Part shown: positions 18,724 to 28,768 of the stretch, piece after piece
How the letters are laid out: every line of letters starts with the position of its first letter
How positions within the stretch are numbered: the first letter of the stretch is position 1
Assembly: GCA_015863195.1 (NCBI GenBank)
Contig: JACBXO010000005.1
Coordinates: 124,001-188,000, forward strand
Origin: Aerococcaceae bacterium DSM 111022
Lineage (GTDB): Bacteria; Bacillota; Bacilli; Lactobacillales; Aerococcaceae
Reading direction: 5' to 3'
Length of the DNA stretch: 64,000 nt
Translations under genes and position numbers: made by a program
Notes under the pieces: model-generated
The model's input: the letters and a program-made list of their open reading frames with translations, nothing else
The model's database searches: none
What the model was told of the DNA's origin: nothing

Positions 18724-18752
18724 GCAATTTAGGAGAATTCAGTCTAGAGTAG

Positions 18753-18782
18753 GTGACTAAATGACGCGAATTTATGTATAAT
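18753..18782 (+). promoter_or_regulatory. Promoter of the two-component operon
   Basis: GTGACT (18753-18758), 18-bp spacer, TATAAT (18777-18782). Confidence 0.5.
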
Positions 18783-18802
18783 AGGCTAAAGAGGTGAACA
18801 AG

Positions 18803-19519
18803 ATGAAAATTTTAATGATCGAAGATAATGAGTCAGTCACTGAAATGATGAGTATGTTCTTTGAGAATGAGAACTATGATGCTGCTTTTTACCATGATGG
18901 TAAAGAAGGTTATGATGCTTTTGAAGCGGCACCGAATGAATGGGACATTGCCATTTTAGATTTAAACTTACCAAGTATGGATGGAATTCAAATTTGCCGT
19001 GAAATGCGCAAGATTTCTAAAGGAATTCCGATTATTATGTTGACAGCAAGAGATTCTGAAAGTGATCAAGTAATTGGGTTGGAAATGGGAGCAGATGATT
19101 ATGTTACGAAACCATTTAGTCCAATTACACTGTTAGCACGTATTAAGGCACTACACCGCCGTGCTCAAATCGTTCCTTCGGAGACTTCTGAGGAAAATGA
19201 TGACGAATTTGATATTAAAACAGACGTTTTAAAAATAAATACTTCAACCCGTGAAGCTTACTATAAAGATGTTTTAATTGAGAATTTAACACCAAAAGAA
19301 TTTGATTTATTAATGACTTTTGCGGGTTCTCCAAAACGTGTATTTACCCGTGAAGACTTACTAACTAGTTTATGGGAAGACCCATTTTATGGGGATGAGC
19401 GGACAGTCGATGCACATATTAAGAAATTACGTCAAAAAATTGAAACAGTTGGTCCACAATTAATTCAAACCGTATGGGGTGTGGGCTATAAATACGAAGA
19501 ACCTGGTGAGGCAGAATGA
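18803..19519 (+). CDS. OmpR/PhoB-family response regulator
   Basis: A 238-residue response regulator. The receiver domain (about 1-118) has the acidic pocket at residues 8-9 and the phosphoacceptor Asp53 in ILDLNLPSMDG, with the KPF motif near residue 104. The C-terminal winged helix (about 140-236) ends with the OmpR-type VWGVGYKYE. It partners the kinase that starts 4 bases before its stop. The stimulus is unknown; the sequence does not look like WalR or PhoP by neighbourhood (no walHIJ or pst genes). Start at ATG 18803 has SD AGAGGTG; GTG 18794 lies within that SD. Confidence 0.9.
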   Translation: MKILMIEDNESVTEMMSMFFENENYDAAFYHDGKEGYDAFEAAPNEWDIAILDLNLPSMDGIQICREMRKISKGIPIIMLTARDSESDQVIGLEMGADDYVTKPFSPITLLARIKALHRRAQIVPSETSEENDDEFDIKTDVLKINTSTREAYYKDVLIENLTPKEFDLLMTFAGSPKRVFTREDLLTSLWEDPFYGDERTVDAHIKKLRQKIETVGPQLIQTVWGVGYKYEEPGEAE

Positions 19520-20937
19520 AAATAGTCTGGCAACAGATTATCGGAATGTTGCTAGTATTAATCACAACGTTGATGATTATAGCTGTCCAAATCGAACAAT
19601 CAGTTACCGAAGAAATTACTGAAAATCGTCAGGCGCAATTAATCAATTATGGCCAAAATATTGTAGGGAATAATTTTTCTCGTGAAGATTTAGTAATGAC
19701 ATCTCAGTTATTAGCGAGTGAAAATATTATTATCCAAGTTTATTTACCGAATGGACGAACGATTTATCCTACTTATGATCAGCAGTATAATGCCAAATTA
19801 TCCCAAGAGGATCTAATTCGACTAAACCAAGACGAAATTATCGGTTTTCGAATTGATAATCGTACTAAAATTGATGGTACTGAGGAACCTTATTTAACCG
19901 TTTATTTACCTCATCACGATGTCGGTGAGTTTCCGGATGGCTTTATCAGTTTAGGTGCGCCACTTGATGCATTAGAATCTAGATTAGCAGCTGTGCGTGA
20001 AAGTATTTATACTGCCTTTATCATCGCAGTGATTGCTGGGATTGTCTTAGCAGCATTATATGCATTCTTACAAACGCGAAAAATTAAAAGATTACAATTA
20101 GCAACGCGTGAAGTAGCTCAAGGGAATTATGATGTAACGGTTGACTTAGATTCAAAAGATGAATTGGGTGACTTAGCGAGGGACTTTGAGATAATGACGC
20201 ACTCATTGCGGGACTCGCAAGAAGAAATCCGTCGTCATGAGGATTTACGGCGTCAATTTATGATGGATGCCGCTCATGAAATGCGGACACCTTTAACTAC
20301 GATGAAAGGTCTGATTGAAGGACTACAAAATAATATGATTCCTGAAAACTACAAAGAACGTAGTCTGGAATTAATTGCAAAAGAGACCGATCGTTTAACG
20401 CGTTTAGTGAACGAAAATCTGGATTATGAGAAAATTAGAACAAACGAGTATACTTTGACCAAACGAGAAATTGACGGAAACAAATTGTTTGCTGAAATAC
20501 AACAACAAATGATGGTGAAAGCCAAAGAGAAAAATATTTGGATTGCCGTAGATGCTGTTGATAATTTAACGATTTGGGCTGATTATGACCGTATCCGTCA
20601 AATTTTAATTAATTTGATTAATAATGCCATCCAGTTTGCTTATGATAGTGAAGTGATTATTAAAGGACAATATACCGAGAATGGTGTCCGAATTGATATC
20701 ATTGACCATGGTATTGGGATTGCTGCGGATGATATTAAAAAGATATGGGAACGATTCTATAAAGCGGATATTTCACGTAAAAATACTAAATACGGTGAAT
20801 CGGGTATTGGTTTAGCTGTGGTACATTCTTTAGTCGAGGCACATGGTGGCAAAATTTCAGTTCAAAGTGAAGAAGGCGAAGGTTCTACCTTCACAGTAAT
20901 ATTACCAAATAAAGGAAAGGATGAAACAAATGGATAA
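19516..20937 (+). CDS. Sensor histidine kinase
   Basis: A 473-residue membrane kinase. It has two transmembrane helices (about 5-25 and 165-190) flanking an extracellular sensing domain, a HAMP linker (about 190-240), the HisKA dimerisation domain with phosphoacceptor His254 in DAAHEMRTPLTTMK, and a HATPase domain with N-box NLINNAIQFA, DHGIGI and GIGLAV motifs. It overlaps the response regulator by 4 bases (ATGA) and the next gene by a few bases, so the three form one operon. The ligand is unknown. Confidence 0.92.
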   Translation: MKIVWQQIIGMLLVLITTLMIIAVQIEQSVTEEITENRQAQLINYGQNIVGNNFSREDLVMTSQLLASENIIIQVYLPNGRTIYPTYDQQYNAKLSQEDLIRLNQDEIIGFRIDNRTKIDGTEEPYLTVYLPHHDVGEFPDGFISLGAPLDALESRLAAVRESIYTAFIIAVIAGIVLAALYAFLQTRKIKRLQLATREVAQGNYDVTVDLDSKDELGDLARDFEIMTHSLRDSQEEIRRHEDLRRQFMMDAAHEMRTPLTTMKGLIEGLQNNMIPENYKERSLELIAKETDRLTRLVNENLDYEKIRTNEYTLTKREIDGNKLFAEIQQQMMVKAKEKNIWIAVDAVDNLTIWADYDRIRQILINLINNAIQFAYDSEVIIKGQYTENGVRIDIIDHGIGIAADDIKKIWERFYKADISRKNTKYGESGIGLAVVHSLVEAHGGKISVQSEEGEGSTFTVILPNKGKDETNG

Positions 20938-21628
20938 AACTTTAATTATCGTTGCACATCCTGAACTAGGTGAATCTTCAAGTCAACAGTTTCTAATTGA
21001 GAGTGGCGAATTTTGGACTGAGGCAGATTATTTAGATTTGAATAGTCTTTATGAAACAGAAGAGTTTGATTTGGTTCGTGAAAGAGAACGTATCTTGTCA
21101 TATGATCGTTTATTCTTTCAATTTCCTTTGTATTGGTATCAAGCCCCTGCGATTCTAAAGCGCTGGTTAGATGATATGTTTACAATGGATGCTAATGGAC
21201 AAGCGTTTTTAAAAGCCATTCGCTTTAAGGAATTAGGGTTAATTGTTTCTGTAGGTATTAAAGAGGACCATTTCCAAGTGGGAGCTAGAGAAGGACGAAC
21301 TATTTCTGAAATGTTAGTTCCTTATGAAATGTTAGCTAATGCAATGGATTGGAAATATTTACCTGTATTTAATATCCATCAATTTGAGTTTATGACAGAA
21401 GAAGAAAAGATGGATATTATGATGCGCTATGCGTGTTATATTGAGACGGGAAACAAAACAAGTGAGCATAAGTATCAACAATATATCTTAGCAAAACTAG
21501 AAGCAATTAGTGAAGATGATTTGCCATTGGAAATGGAAGAGCAAATAGTCTTTGATTTATTTGTTTCAACTTTTGAAGAACAGTTAGATGAATTTGATGA
21601 ATTAATAAATATTACGAAGAAGTGGTAG
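20930..21628 (+). CDS. NAD(P)H-dependent oxidoreductase, flavodoxin-like fold
   Basis: A 232-residue flavoprotein of the NAD(P)H dehydrogenase (quinone)/MdaB-like family. The N-terminal strand LIIVAHPELGESSSQQF and the FMN-binding FFQFPLYWYQAPAILKRWLDDMF (about 62-85) are diagnostic. A C-terminal acidic extension (about 190-232) goes beyond the usual 190 residues and is unexplained. It overlaps the end of the kinase gene, which suggests the two-component system controls a redox or quinone-stress response. ATG 20930 is preferred over ATG 20921 because the AAAGGAAAGG run abuts the latter. Confidence 0.82.
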   Translation: MDKTLIIVAHPELGESSSQQFLIESGEFWTEADYLDLNSLYETEEFDLVRERERILSYDRLFFQFPLYWYQAPAILKRWLDDMFTMDANGQAFLKAIRFKELGLIVSVGIKEDHFQVGAREGRTISEMLVPYEMLANAMDWKYLPVFNIHQFEFMTEEEKMDIMMRYACYIETGNKTSEHKYQQYILAKLEAISEDDLPLEMEEQIVFDLFVSTFEEQLDEFDELINITKKW

Positions 21629-21629
21629 A

Positions 21630-21797
21630 ATGACAAATTGGTCGAAAGAACATAGTGAAAAATGGCAACAAAAAGCGCAAAACTATCCAACGAAAGCATT
21701 GTTATTGGTAGCTCAGAAATTAAGCGAACAACAAGCAGCTCGCATTGAAGCGCAGAAATTAAAATTAGATGGTGGTATTTGGCGCCGCGAAGATTAA
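21630..21797 (+). CDS. Small hypothetical protein (55 aa)
   Basis: A short ORF starting MTNWSKEHSEKWQQKA and ending GGIWRRED. It starts two bases after the oxidoreductase stop and ends before a terminator, so it is most likely translated as the last gene of the two-component operon. It is charged, with a probable amphipathic helix across about residues 18-45, and has no transmembrane segment. I do not recognise the family. The SD is weak (AAGAAGTGG), leaving translational coupling as the likely means of initiation. Confidence 0.6.
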   Translation: MTNWSKEHSEKWQQKAQNYPTKALLLVAQKLSEQQAARIEAQKLKLDGGIWRRED

Positions 21798-21811
21798 TAA
21801 ACTATTGTATT

Positions 21812-21841
21812 GAGTGAACTTTTTAAGGTTCACTCTTTTTA
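21812..21841 (+). terminator. Terminator of the two-component operon
   Basis: GAGTGAAC / GTTCACTC with an 8-base loop followed by TTTTT. Confidence 0.85.
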
Positions 21842-21844
21842 TAT

Positions 21845-21876
21845 GAAAAAAGCAGCGAACCCAATGGATTCACTGC
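21845..21876 (-). terminator. Terminator of tyrS
   Basis: Minus strand: AGCAGTGAATCC pairs through three wobbles with the run ending CTGCT, then a T-run. Confidence 0.8.
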
Positions 21877-21882
21877 TAAAAA

Positions 21883-23145
21883 CTAGCCTTCAAATGTAAC
21901 TAAGTAATAATTCTTTTTACCACGGCGGACAATAATATATTTGTCACCGATCGCATCGGCTACTGAAATTTCATAATCAACATCAGTTACTTTTTCACCA
22001 TTAATTGAAATAGCACCGTTTGTTACAAATTCACGTGCTTGACGGCGTGAGTTAACGATACCTGTATCAACTAACCATACTGGAAGGTTGTGGTTTTCTC
22101 TAGACGATGTAAATTGAGGCATATTTTGGAAGCCTTGTTCAATTTGTTTAACTGATAAATCACTCACATTCCCTGTAAATAATGCTTCAGTAATTTTTTG
22201 AGCATCTTCTAAAGCATCTTGGCCATGCACGAAACGAGTAATTTCTTCCGCTAATCGTTTTTGACCTTGGCGTAAATGTGGATTTTCTTCTACTTCTTTA
22301 CCAATTTCTTCTATTTCTTCTTTTGATAAGAATGTAAAGTATTTCAAGAATTTAACCACGTCACCATCTTGTTGGTTAATCCAAAATTGGTAAAATTCAT
22401 AAGGTGTTGTTTTTTCTGGGGCTAACCAGATAGCATTACCTGCTGATTTACCGAATTTAGTTCCGTCTGATTTAGTCATCAGAGGAATGGTTAAACCATA
22501 AGCTTCAGCTTCAGGACCTTCCATACGACGAATAAAGTCTAAACCGGCTGTGATATTTCCCCATTGGTCCGCTCCACCAACTTGTAATTGAACATCGTGA
22601 TGTTTAAATAAGTAATGGAAGTCAACTGATTGTAAAATTTGGTAAGTGAATTCTGTAAATGAAATACCAGAATCTAAACGACTAGCAACAACATCTTTAG
22701 CTAACATTACGTTAACATTGAAGTGTTTACCATAGTCACGTAAAAAGTCTAATAAAGATAATTGACTTAGCCATTCGTAATTGTTAACAATTTCGAATGA
22801 TTGTTCACCATCTTTATTAAATATTTTAGACATTTGTTCGGTTAATTTTCGTGCATTCTCATTTACTACATCCATTGTTTGTAATGAACGTTCACTAGAA
22901 CGACCAGAAGGGTCACCAATTGATCCAGTGGCACCGCCAATAATTACAACAGGTTTGTGGCCTGCTAGTTGGAATCTTTTTAAAATCATGAATGGGATTA
23001 AATGCCCAATATGCATTGAGTCTCCCGTAGGGTCTACGCCACAATAAAGTGCAATCGACTTATCTTCTGTTAATTTTTCTAAGCCTTCGGCGTCTGTTTG
23101 TTGGTTAATGGCACCGCGCCATTCTAAGTCTGTAATAATAGACAC
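21883..23145 (-). CDS. tyrS: Tyrosyl-tRNA synthetase
   Basis: Class I TyrRS of 420 residues, the TyrS (not TyrZ) type. The HIGH-like motif SMHIGHLIPF is at about residues 44-53, KFGKS is near 230, and the C-terminal S4 tRNA-binding domain contains VTNGAISINGEKV. The start is GTG at 23145: minus-strand AGGAG lies 10 bases upstream, and the product then starts VSIITDLEWRG like other TyrRS; a longer frame to 23208 adds an unlikely N-terminus. The promoter lies only about 30 bases upstream of the start, leaving no room for a T-box, which is unusual for Firmicute tyrS. Confidence 0.96.
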   Translation of the reverse strand: MSIITDLEWRGAINQQTDAEGLEKLTEDKSIALYCGVDPTGDSMHIGHLIPFMILKRFQLAGHKPVVIIGGATGSIGDPSGRSSERSLQTMDVVNENARKLTEQMSKIFNKDGEQSFEIVNNYEWLSQLSLLDFLRDYGKHFNVNVMLAKDVVASRLDSGISFTEFTYQILQSVDFHYLFKHHDVQLQVGGADQWGNITAGLDFIRRMEGPEAEAYGLTIPLMTKSDGTKFGKSAGNAIWLAPEKTTPYEFYQFWINQQDGDVVKFLKYFTFLSKEEIEEIGKEVEENPHLRQGQKRLAEEITRFVHGQDALEDAQKITEALFTGNVSDLSVKQIEQGFQNMPQFTSSRENHNLPVWLVDTGIVNSRRQAREFVTNGAISINGEKVTDVDYEISVADAIGDKYIIVRRGKKNYYLVTFEG

Positions 23146-23179
23146 TGCAGTATCACTCCTAAAATATTCTATTGTCATT

Positions 23180-23208
23180 ATTATATGGATTGTAACATCT
23201 TTTCGCAA
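23180..23208 (-). promoter_or_regulatory. Promoter of tyrS
   Basis: Minus strand: TTGCGA (23208-23203), 17-bp spacer, TATAAT (23185-23180). The leader would be about 28 nt. Confidence 0.65.
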
Positions 23209-23265
23209 TGGAGAATGCTATATTTATCGCCTTTTATTACAAAAAACAGTGGGACATCAGACAAA

Positions 23266-23282
23266 GTTACAATAATGTTACA
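23266..23282 (-). promoter_or_regulatory. WalR-type box upstream of the NlpC/P60 gene
   Basis: Read on the minus strand this is TGTAAC-N5-TGTAAC, matching the WalR (YycF) consensus TGTWAH-N5-TGTWAH exactly. It lies between tyrS and the cell-wall hydrolase gene; hydrolases are the classic WalR targets. The rest of 23283-23456 holds AT-rich leader with no gene. Confidence 0.65.
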
Positions 23283-23456
23283 AAGTGTATACGAAATGAA
23301 TAAAACGGCCTTTTACTAGTCAAAATGTGATATTATCTTATCAGTCGCAAAAGGCGGTTATTAAAAAAATCATTGAATATTCGATAAATATTCAATATTA
23401 AAATCAAAAATTTAAATAAATATAATAATTTCTAGACGAAGAGGAGACAACTACGA

Positions 23457-25175
23457 ATGAAGAAATCTATTTCTAATAATTTATTCAAAAAAGCTTTCGT
23501 ATCAGCGGTAGCATTTATTTCAACAGTTGCACCGATTGCAGCAAACGCACAAGATTATGATGTATTAATTGGTGACTCAGAGGCATCAATCAATAATTTA
23601 TCAGCTGAGCAATCAGCTATCTATACTGAATTAACGAACGCTTACGCTCAAATCGAAGCATTAGAAGCAGAATCAAATGCATTATTATCAAGTTTAGAAG
23701 CAGATGATGAAGCAATTGCAACTTTACAAGAAGAGATTTCTCAATTACAAGAAATTATCGAAAAACGTGAAGCTTTATTGGCAGATCAAGCTCGTAAAGT
23801 TCAAGTACAAGCTGGATCAGCAAACTACTTAAACTATGTAGCTTCAGCAGAGTCAGTAACTGACTTAGTTGGGCGTGCTGATGTTGTAAGTAAAATGGTT
23901 TCAGCAAACAAAGACGCTATTACTGTTCAAAAAGCAGATAAAGAAGATGTTGAAACTAAACAAGCTGAAGCAGAAGCAACAAAAGAAGCTCGTTTAGCTA
24001 AAATGACAGAATTAGAAAATATCAAAGCTGAATTAGCAACTCAAACAGCAAACCAAGAAGCAGCTTATGATCAATTATCTGCAGATATTAATTTAGCTGC
24101 AGAACAACGTGATGCTTTAGTTGCTGAAAAAGCGGCATTTGAAGAGCAACAACGTATTGCTGCAGAACAAGCAGCACTTGCACAAGCTCAACAAGCTGAA
24201 ATGGAAGCTTCAGTAGCAGCTGCAGCTCAAGCAGAATCAGATGCAGAATTACAAGCAGCTTATGAACAAGCATTAGCAGAAGCTGAAGCACAAGATGCAG
24301 CGATTGCAGCAGCGCAAGCAGAAGCAGACGCAGCAGCGGCAGCAGAAGCTGAAGCAGCAGCTTACGCAGAACAAGCAGCAATTGCAGCTCAAGAAGCGGC
24401 AGCATTTGCAGAATCAGTTGCTTCAGAAGTAGTTTATGAAGAAGTTTTAGTTGAAGCACCGGTTGAAGAAGTAGTTTACGAAGAAGTTGTAGTTGAAGCG
24501 CCAGTTGAAGAAGTAGTTTATGAAGAGGTTGTAGAAGAAGCACCTGTTTATGAAGAAGCTACTGGAGAAGAAGCATACGTAGAACCTACTTACGAAGAAG
24601 AAGTTTACACTGAAGAACCAGTATATGTTGAAGAAGAAGTTGTAGTTACAGAACCTGTAGTAGAATACACTGAACCAGTTTATGAAACTGTACCGGTTGA
24701 TAACTCTGCAGAAATCGCAGCAGCAGAAGCAGCAGCAGCAGCGGCGGCAGCTGAAGCAGCAGCAGCAGAAGAAGCAGCGGCAGCGGCGGCAGAAGCGAAT
24801 GCAGCATCACAAGCGAATGTTTCAACATTATTAGCAAATGCTTCACAATATATTGGAACTCCATATGTATGGGGCGGAAAAACTCCTGCAGGATTTGACT
24901 GTTCAGGATTCGTTCAATATGTATTCCAAGAAACTTACGGAATTAACGTAGGTAACTGGACAGGTGAGCAACAATATGCTGGTGACGTAATTTCAGTTGG
25001 TGAAGCTCAAGCTGGAGACTTATACTTCTGGGGTACACCAGGTGGATCAACTTCACACGTTGCGATTGCAACTGGTGGCGGAGACTATATCCATGCATCA
25101 CAACCAGGTTCGCCATTAGGATACTCAAACATCCAATGGTATACACCACAATTTGCGGTACGTGTTGCTAAATAA
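23457..25175 (+). CDS. Secreted NlpC/P60 peptidoglycan hydrolase with coiled-coil (CwlO/PcsB-like)
   Basis: A 572-residue secreted hydrolase. The signal peptide ends ANAQ near residue 32. A long coiled coil (about 40-320) resembling the regulatory region of CwlO/PcsB follows, with Ala/Glu/Gln-rich heptads. A Val/Glu/Tyr-rich linker contains three 14-residue repeats. The C-terminal NlpC/P60 domain (about 461-572) has catalytic Cys482 in GFDCSGF and the His in TSHVAIA, with a second His in YIHA. NlpC/P60 enzymes cut gamma-D-Glu-diamino-acid stem peptides. Coiled-coil hydrolases of this kind are activated by FtsEX, which is not encoded here. A WalR-type box lies upstream. Confidence 0.93.
   Translation: MKKSISNNLFKKAFVSAVAFISTVAPIAANAQDYDVLIGDSEASINNLSAEQSAIYTELTNAYAQIEALEAESNALLSSLEADDEAIATLQEEISQLQEIIEKREALLADQARKVQVQAGSANYLNYVASAESVTDLVGRADVVSKMVSANKDAITVQKADKEDVETKQAEAEATKEARLAKMTELENIKAELATQTANQEAAYDQLSADINLAAEQRDALVAEKAAFEEQQRIAAEQAALAQAQQAEMEASVAAAAQAESDAELQAAYEQALAEAEAQDAAIAAAQAEADAAAAAEAEAAAYAEQAAIAAQEAAAFAESVASEVVYEEVLVEAPVEEVVYEEVVVEAPVEEVVYEEVVEEAPVYEEATGEEAYVEPTYEEEVYTEEPVYVEEEVVVTEPVVEYTEPVYETVPVDNSAEIAAAEAAAAAAAAEAAAAEEAAAAAAEANAASQANVSTLLANASQYIGTPYVWGGKTPAGFDCSGFVQYVFQETYGINVGNWTGEQQYAGDVISVGEAQAGDLYFWGTPGGSTSHVAIATGGGDYIHASQPGSPLGYSNIQWYTPQFAVRVAK
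24423..24548 (+). repeat. Three 42-bp tandem repeats in the hydrolase linker
   Basis: The unit encodes (S/E)EVVYEEVVVEAPV three times (24423-24464, 24465-24506, 24507-24548) with small substitutions. Repeat-number variation between strains would be expected. Confidence 0.9.
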
Positions 25176-25195
25176 TTATTATATGAATATAAAGA

Positions 25196-25224
25196 CCTAG
25201 CAGAATTTCTGCTAGGCTTTTTTA
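25196..25224 (+). terminator. Terminator of the NlpC/P60 gene
   Basis: CCTAGCAG / CTGCTAGG with AATTT loop and a T-run. Confidence 0.92.
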
Positions 25225-25295
25225 TTTGGTTCTCATTTGAAGAAACTAAATTTCATGAATTAATTCGTGTCAGAGGTCCAGTTAAATCCATTTAA

Positions 25296-25330
25296 ATATA
25301 AATAAGACACCTACATTAAATGTAAGTGCC
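25296..25330 (-). terminator. Terminator of the membrane protein gene
   Basis: Minus strand: an 11-bp stem (plus arms 25306-25316 and 25320-25330, two wobbles) with a 3-base loop and a U-rich tail. Confidence 0.75.
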
Positions 25331-25358
25331 TTTGATATTGAATTTTAAATAAGTAATT

Positions 25359-26225
25359 TTAGAAGAAATTTAATAAGATAAGGCTTAGAATAGTAATCGC
25401 TGCTGCCGGCGGGTCTATATGTGATTTCGCATTGGCATTGAATGTAACACCAATAGCTTCGCATAGAATCATTGATATAACCCCAAGTAATCCAGCTAAC
25501 CAGATATTACCAAATACTTGCATAGCCATTCCAGCGATTAAAGCCACATGGTGAATCATTGGAACGTTAACACCTGCTGCAATGAAGACTAAGAAAAAGG
25601 CACCGAGAACAAATCCGAATAACGGAATTTGAATGACGTCGATAATACCTGCCATGACAATTGATAGTGAGAAACTCCAAAGGATATTAAATAATAAATT
25701 GTTTGTTATGAGACCGACTTTATTTACTTCTTTTGGAAGGTCGCTGAGTAATTGTCCGTCACCAAAAGCTAAACGAGCGATGATATTTGTTACAACAACC
25801 ACGATAGCGATATTATCAGCTTTTAATGCAATGACATTGTCAAGGATATCTAAAATTGCAAATCCTATTACTCCAAAGACACCACCGATTACTAAAGATG
25901 TGGTATTTCCAAAAGAGTGAAGTGGTGCAAAGATATTGCTCCCAGCAAATTCTATTACTTCGCCAGTTTCGGTCTGTAATTTTCCTTCTCTGGATAATTT
26001 GCCCATATACGCTGCTGCGGCTACACCGCCAGCAAAGGCAACATGAGGTCCGATAATTGGACTTAATGCGACGCTATTCAAGAAGACGTCTGATCCGGTT
26101 GCGACGATTAACCCAATTCCTATAATCCCCATTAAACCAAATAAAATAAATGATGTTGCCCCGCCGATTGCTGCTCCAAATACCCCACCAAAAAACGCTA
26201 ATAAATATGGTAAAATTTGTTCCAT
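25359..26225 (-). CDS. Polytopic membrane protein of unknown function
   Basis: A 288-residue very hydrophobic protein with about eight to ten membrane segments and glycine-rich repeats (FFGGVFGAAIGGA near the N-terminus, then FAGGVAAAAYMGK and VIGGVFGVIGF). The only sizeable soluble stretch is KLSREGKLQTETGEVIEF (about 75-92). I do not recognise a named family; a permease or channel is plausible from the repeated Gly-rich helices. It is transcribed alone behind a CcpA-type site, which suggests a carbon-related role. The SD AAGGAG is present on the minus strand. Confidence 0.75.
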   Translation of the reverse strand: MEQILPYLLAFFGGVFGAAIGGATSFILFGLMGIIGIGLIVATGSDVFLNSVALSPIIGPHVAFAGGVAAAAYMGKLSREGKLQTETGEVIEFAGSNIFAPLHSFGNTTSLVIGGVFGVIGFAILDILDNVIALKADNIAIVVVVTNIIARLAFGDGQLLSDLPKEVNKVGLITNNLLFNILWSFSLSIVMAGIIDVIQIPLFGFVLGAFFLVFIAAGVNVPMIHHVALIAGMAMQVFGNIWLAGLLGVISMILCEAIGVTFNANAKSHIDPPAAAITILSLILLNFF

Positions 26226-26302
26226 AATTTTCTCCTTAGATATTTTTATTTAATGCGACTGTGTGTTTGATTAATCCTCCTTACTTTTTTTTGTTAAATA
26301 AA

Positions 26303-26324
26303 TTATACACGAAAACGCTTACAT
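26303..26324 (-). promoter_or_regulatory. cre-like site and -10 of the membrane protein gene
   Basis: Minus-strand TGTAAGCGTTTTCG (26323-26310) matches the CcpA consensus TGWAANCGNTNWCA at 13 of 14 positions and lies immediately upstream of TATAAT (26308-26303), where binding would block transcription. Confidence 0.6.
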
Positions 26325-26503
26325 TTATATCTGAGCAATGGTTAGTTGTTCTTATATAAGGAACAGTATATTAAAATATGATACATTCAATCTTTATGGG
26401 TGATAATTTTGTTCCGTTATAAGAAACGATAAAATAGATTAATGTTCTTCATTAGTAATATTTATGGATCTTATATTAATAAAGTGGTATTTGCTTTGGA
26501 GTT

Positions 26504-26620
26504 TTAAGAGCCATTAATTATCGTGGTTTTGATATTTGCTAGAACTTCAAGAAAATCTGTGCCATACTTTTCAAAAAGCTTGAAATCATTATCAAAGGGC
26601 AATTCTTGTCGTGCACTAGA
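26504..26620 (-). pseudogene. Possible coding remnant
   Basis: A 38-codon stretch, open between two stops, reads ARQELPFDNDFKLFEKYGTD and continues FLEVLANIKTTIINGS before its stop. The residue composition looks protein-like (charged helical pattern), but there is no start codon with an SD and no recognised family. It may be the decayed 3-prime end of a lost gene or chance. Confidence 0.2.
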
Positions 26621-26664
26621 TTAGAGTTGGCTTGTGAGTTATAATGGATGGAAAGAATAGATAA

Positions 26665-28707
<2,043 letters not shown>

Positions 28708-28724
28708 TTAGTAAAGAATATTCA

Positions 28725-28751
28725 AGGAGCCTTACTTTAGGCTCCTATTTT
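28725..28751 (+). terminator. Hairpin between metG and tatD
   Basis: AGGAGCCT / AGGCTCCT followed by ATTTTA, a weak T-tract; partial readthrough into tatD is likely. Confidence 0.65.
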
Positions 28752-28768
28752 ACATTGAAGGAGAAAAG

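Noticed and set aside
23146-23456. Searched for a T-box upstream of tyrS (and metG, lysS)
   Set aside because: No AGGGUGGNACCGCG-like box and the leader is too short.
24088-24543. Leu-rich 151-residue antisense frame and other long minus-strand frames in the hydrolase gene
   Set aside because: Shadow of the Ala/Gln/Glu repeats read backwards; no SD, biased composition.
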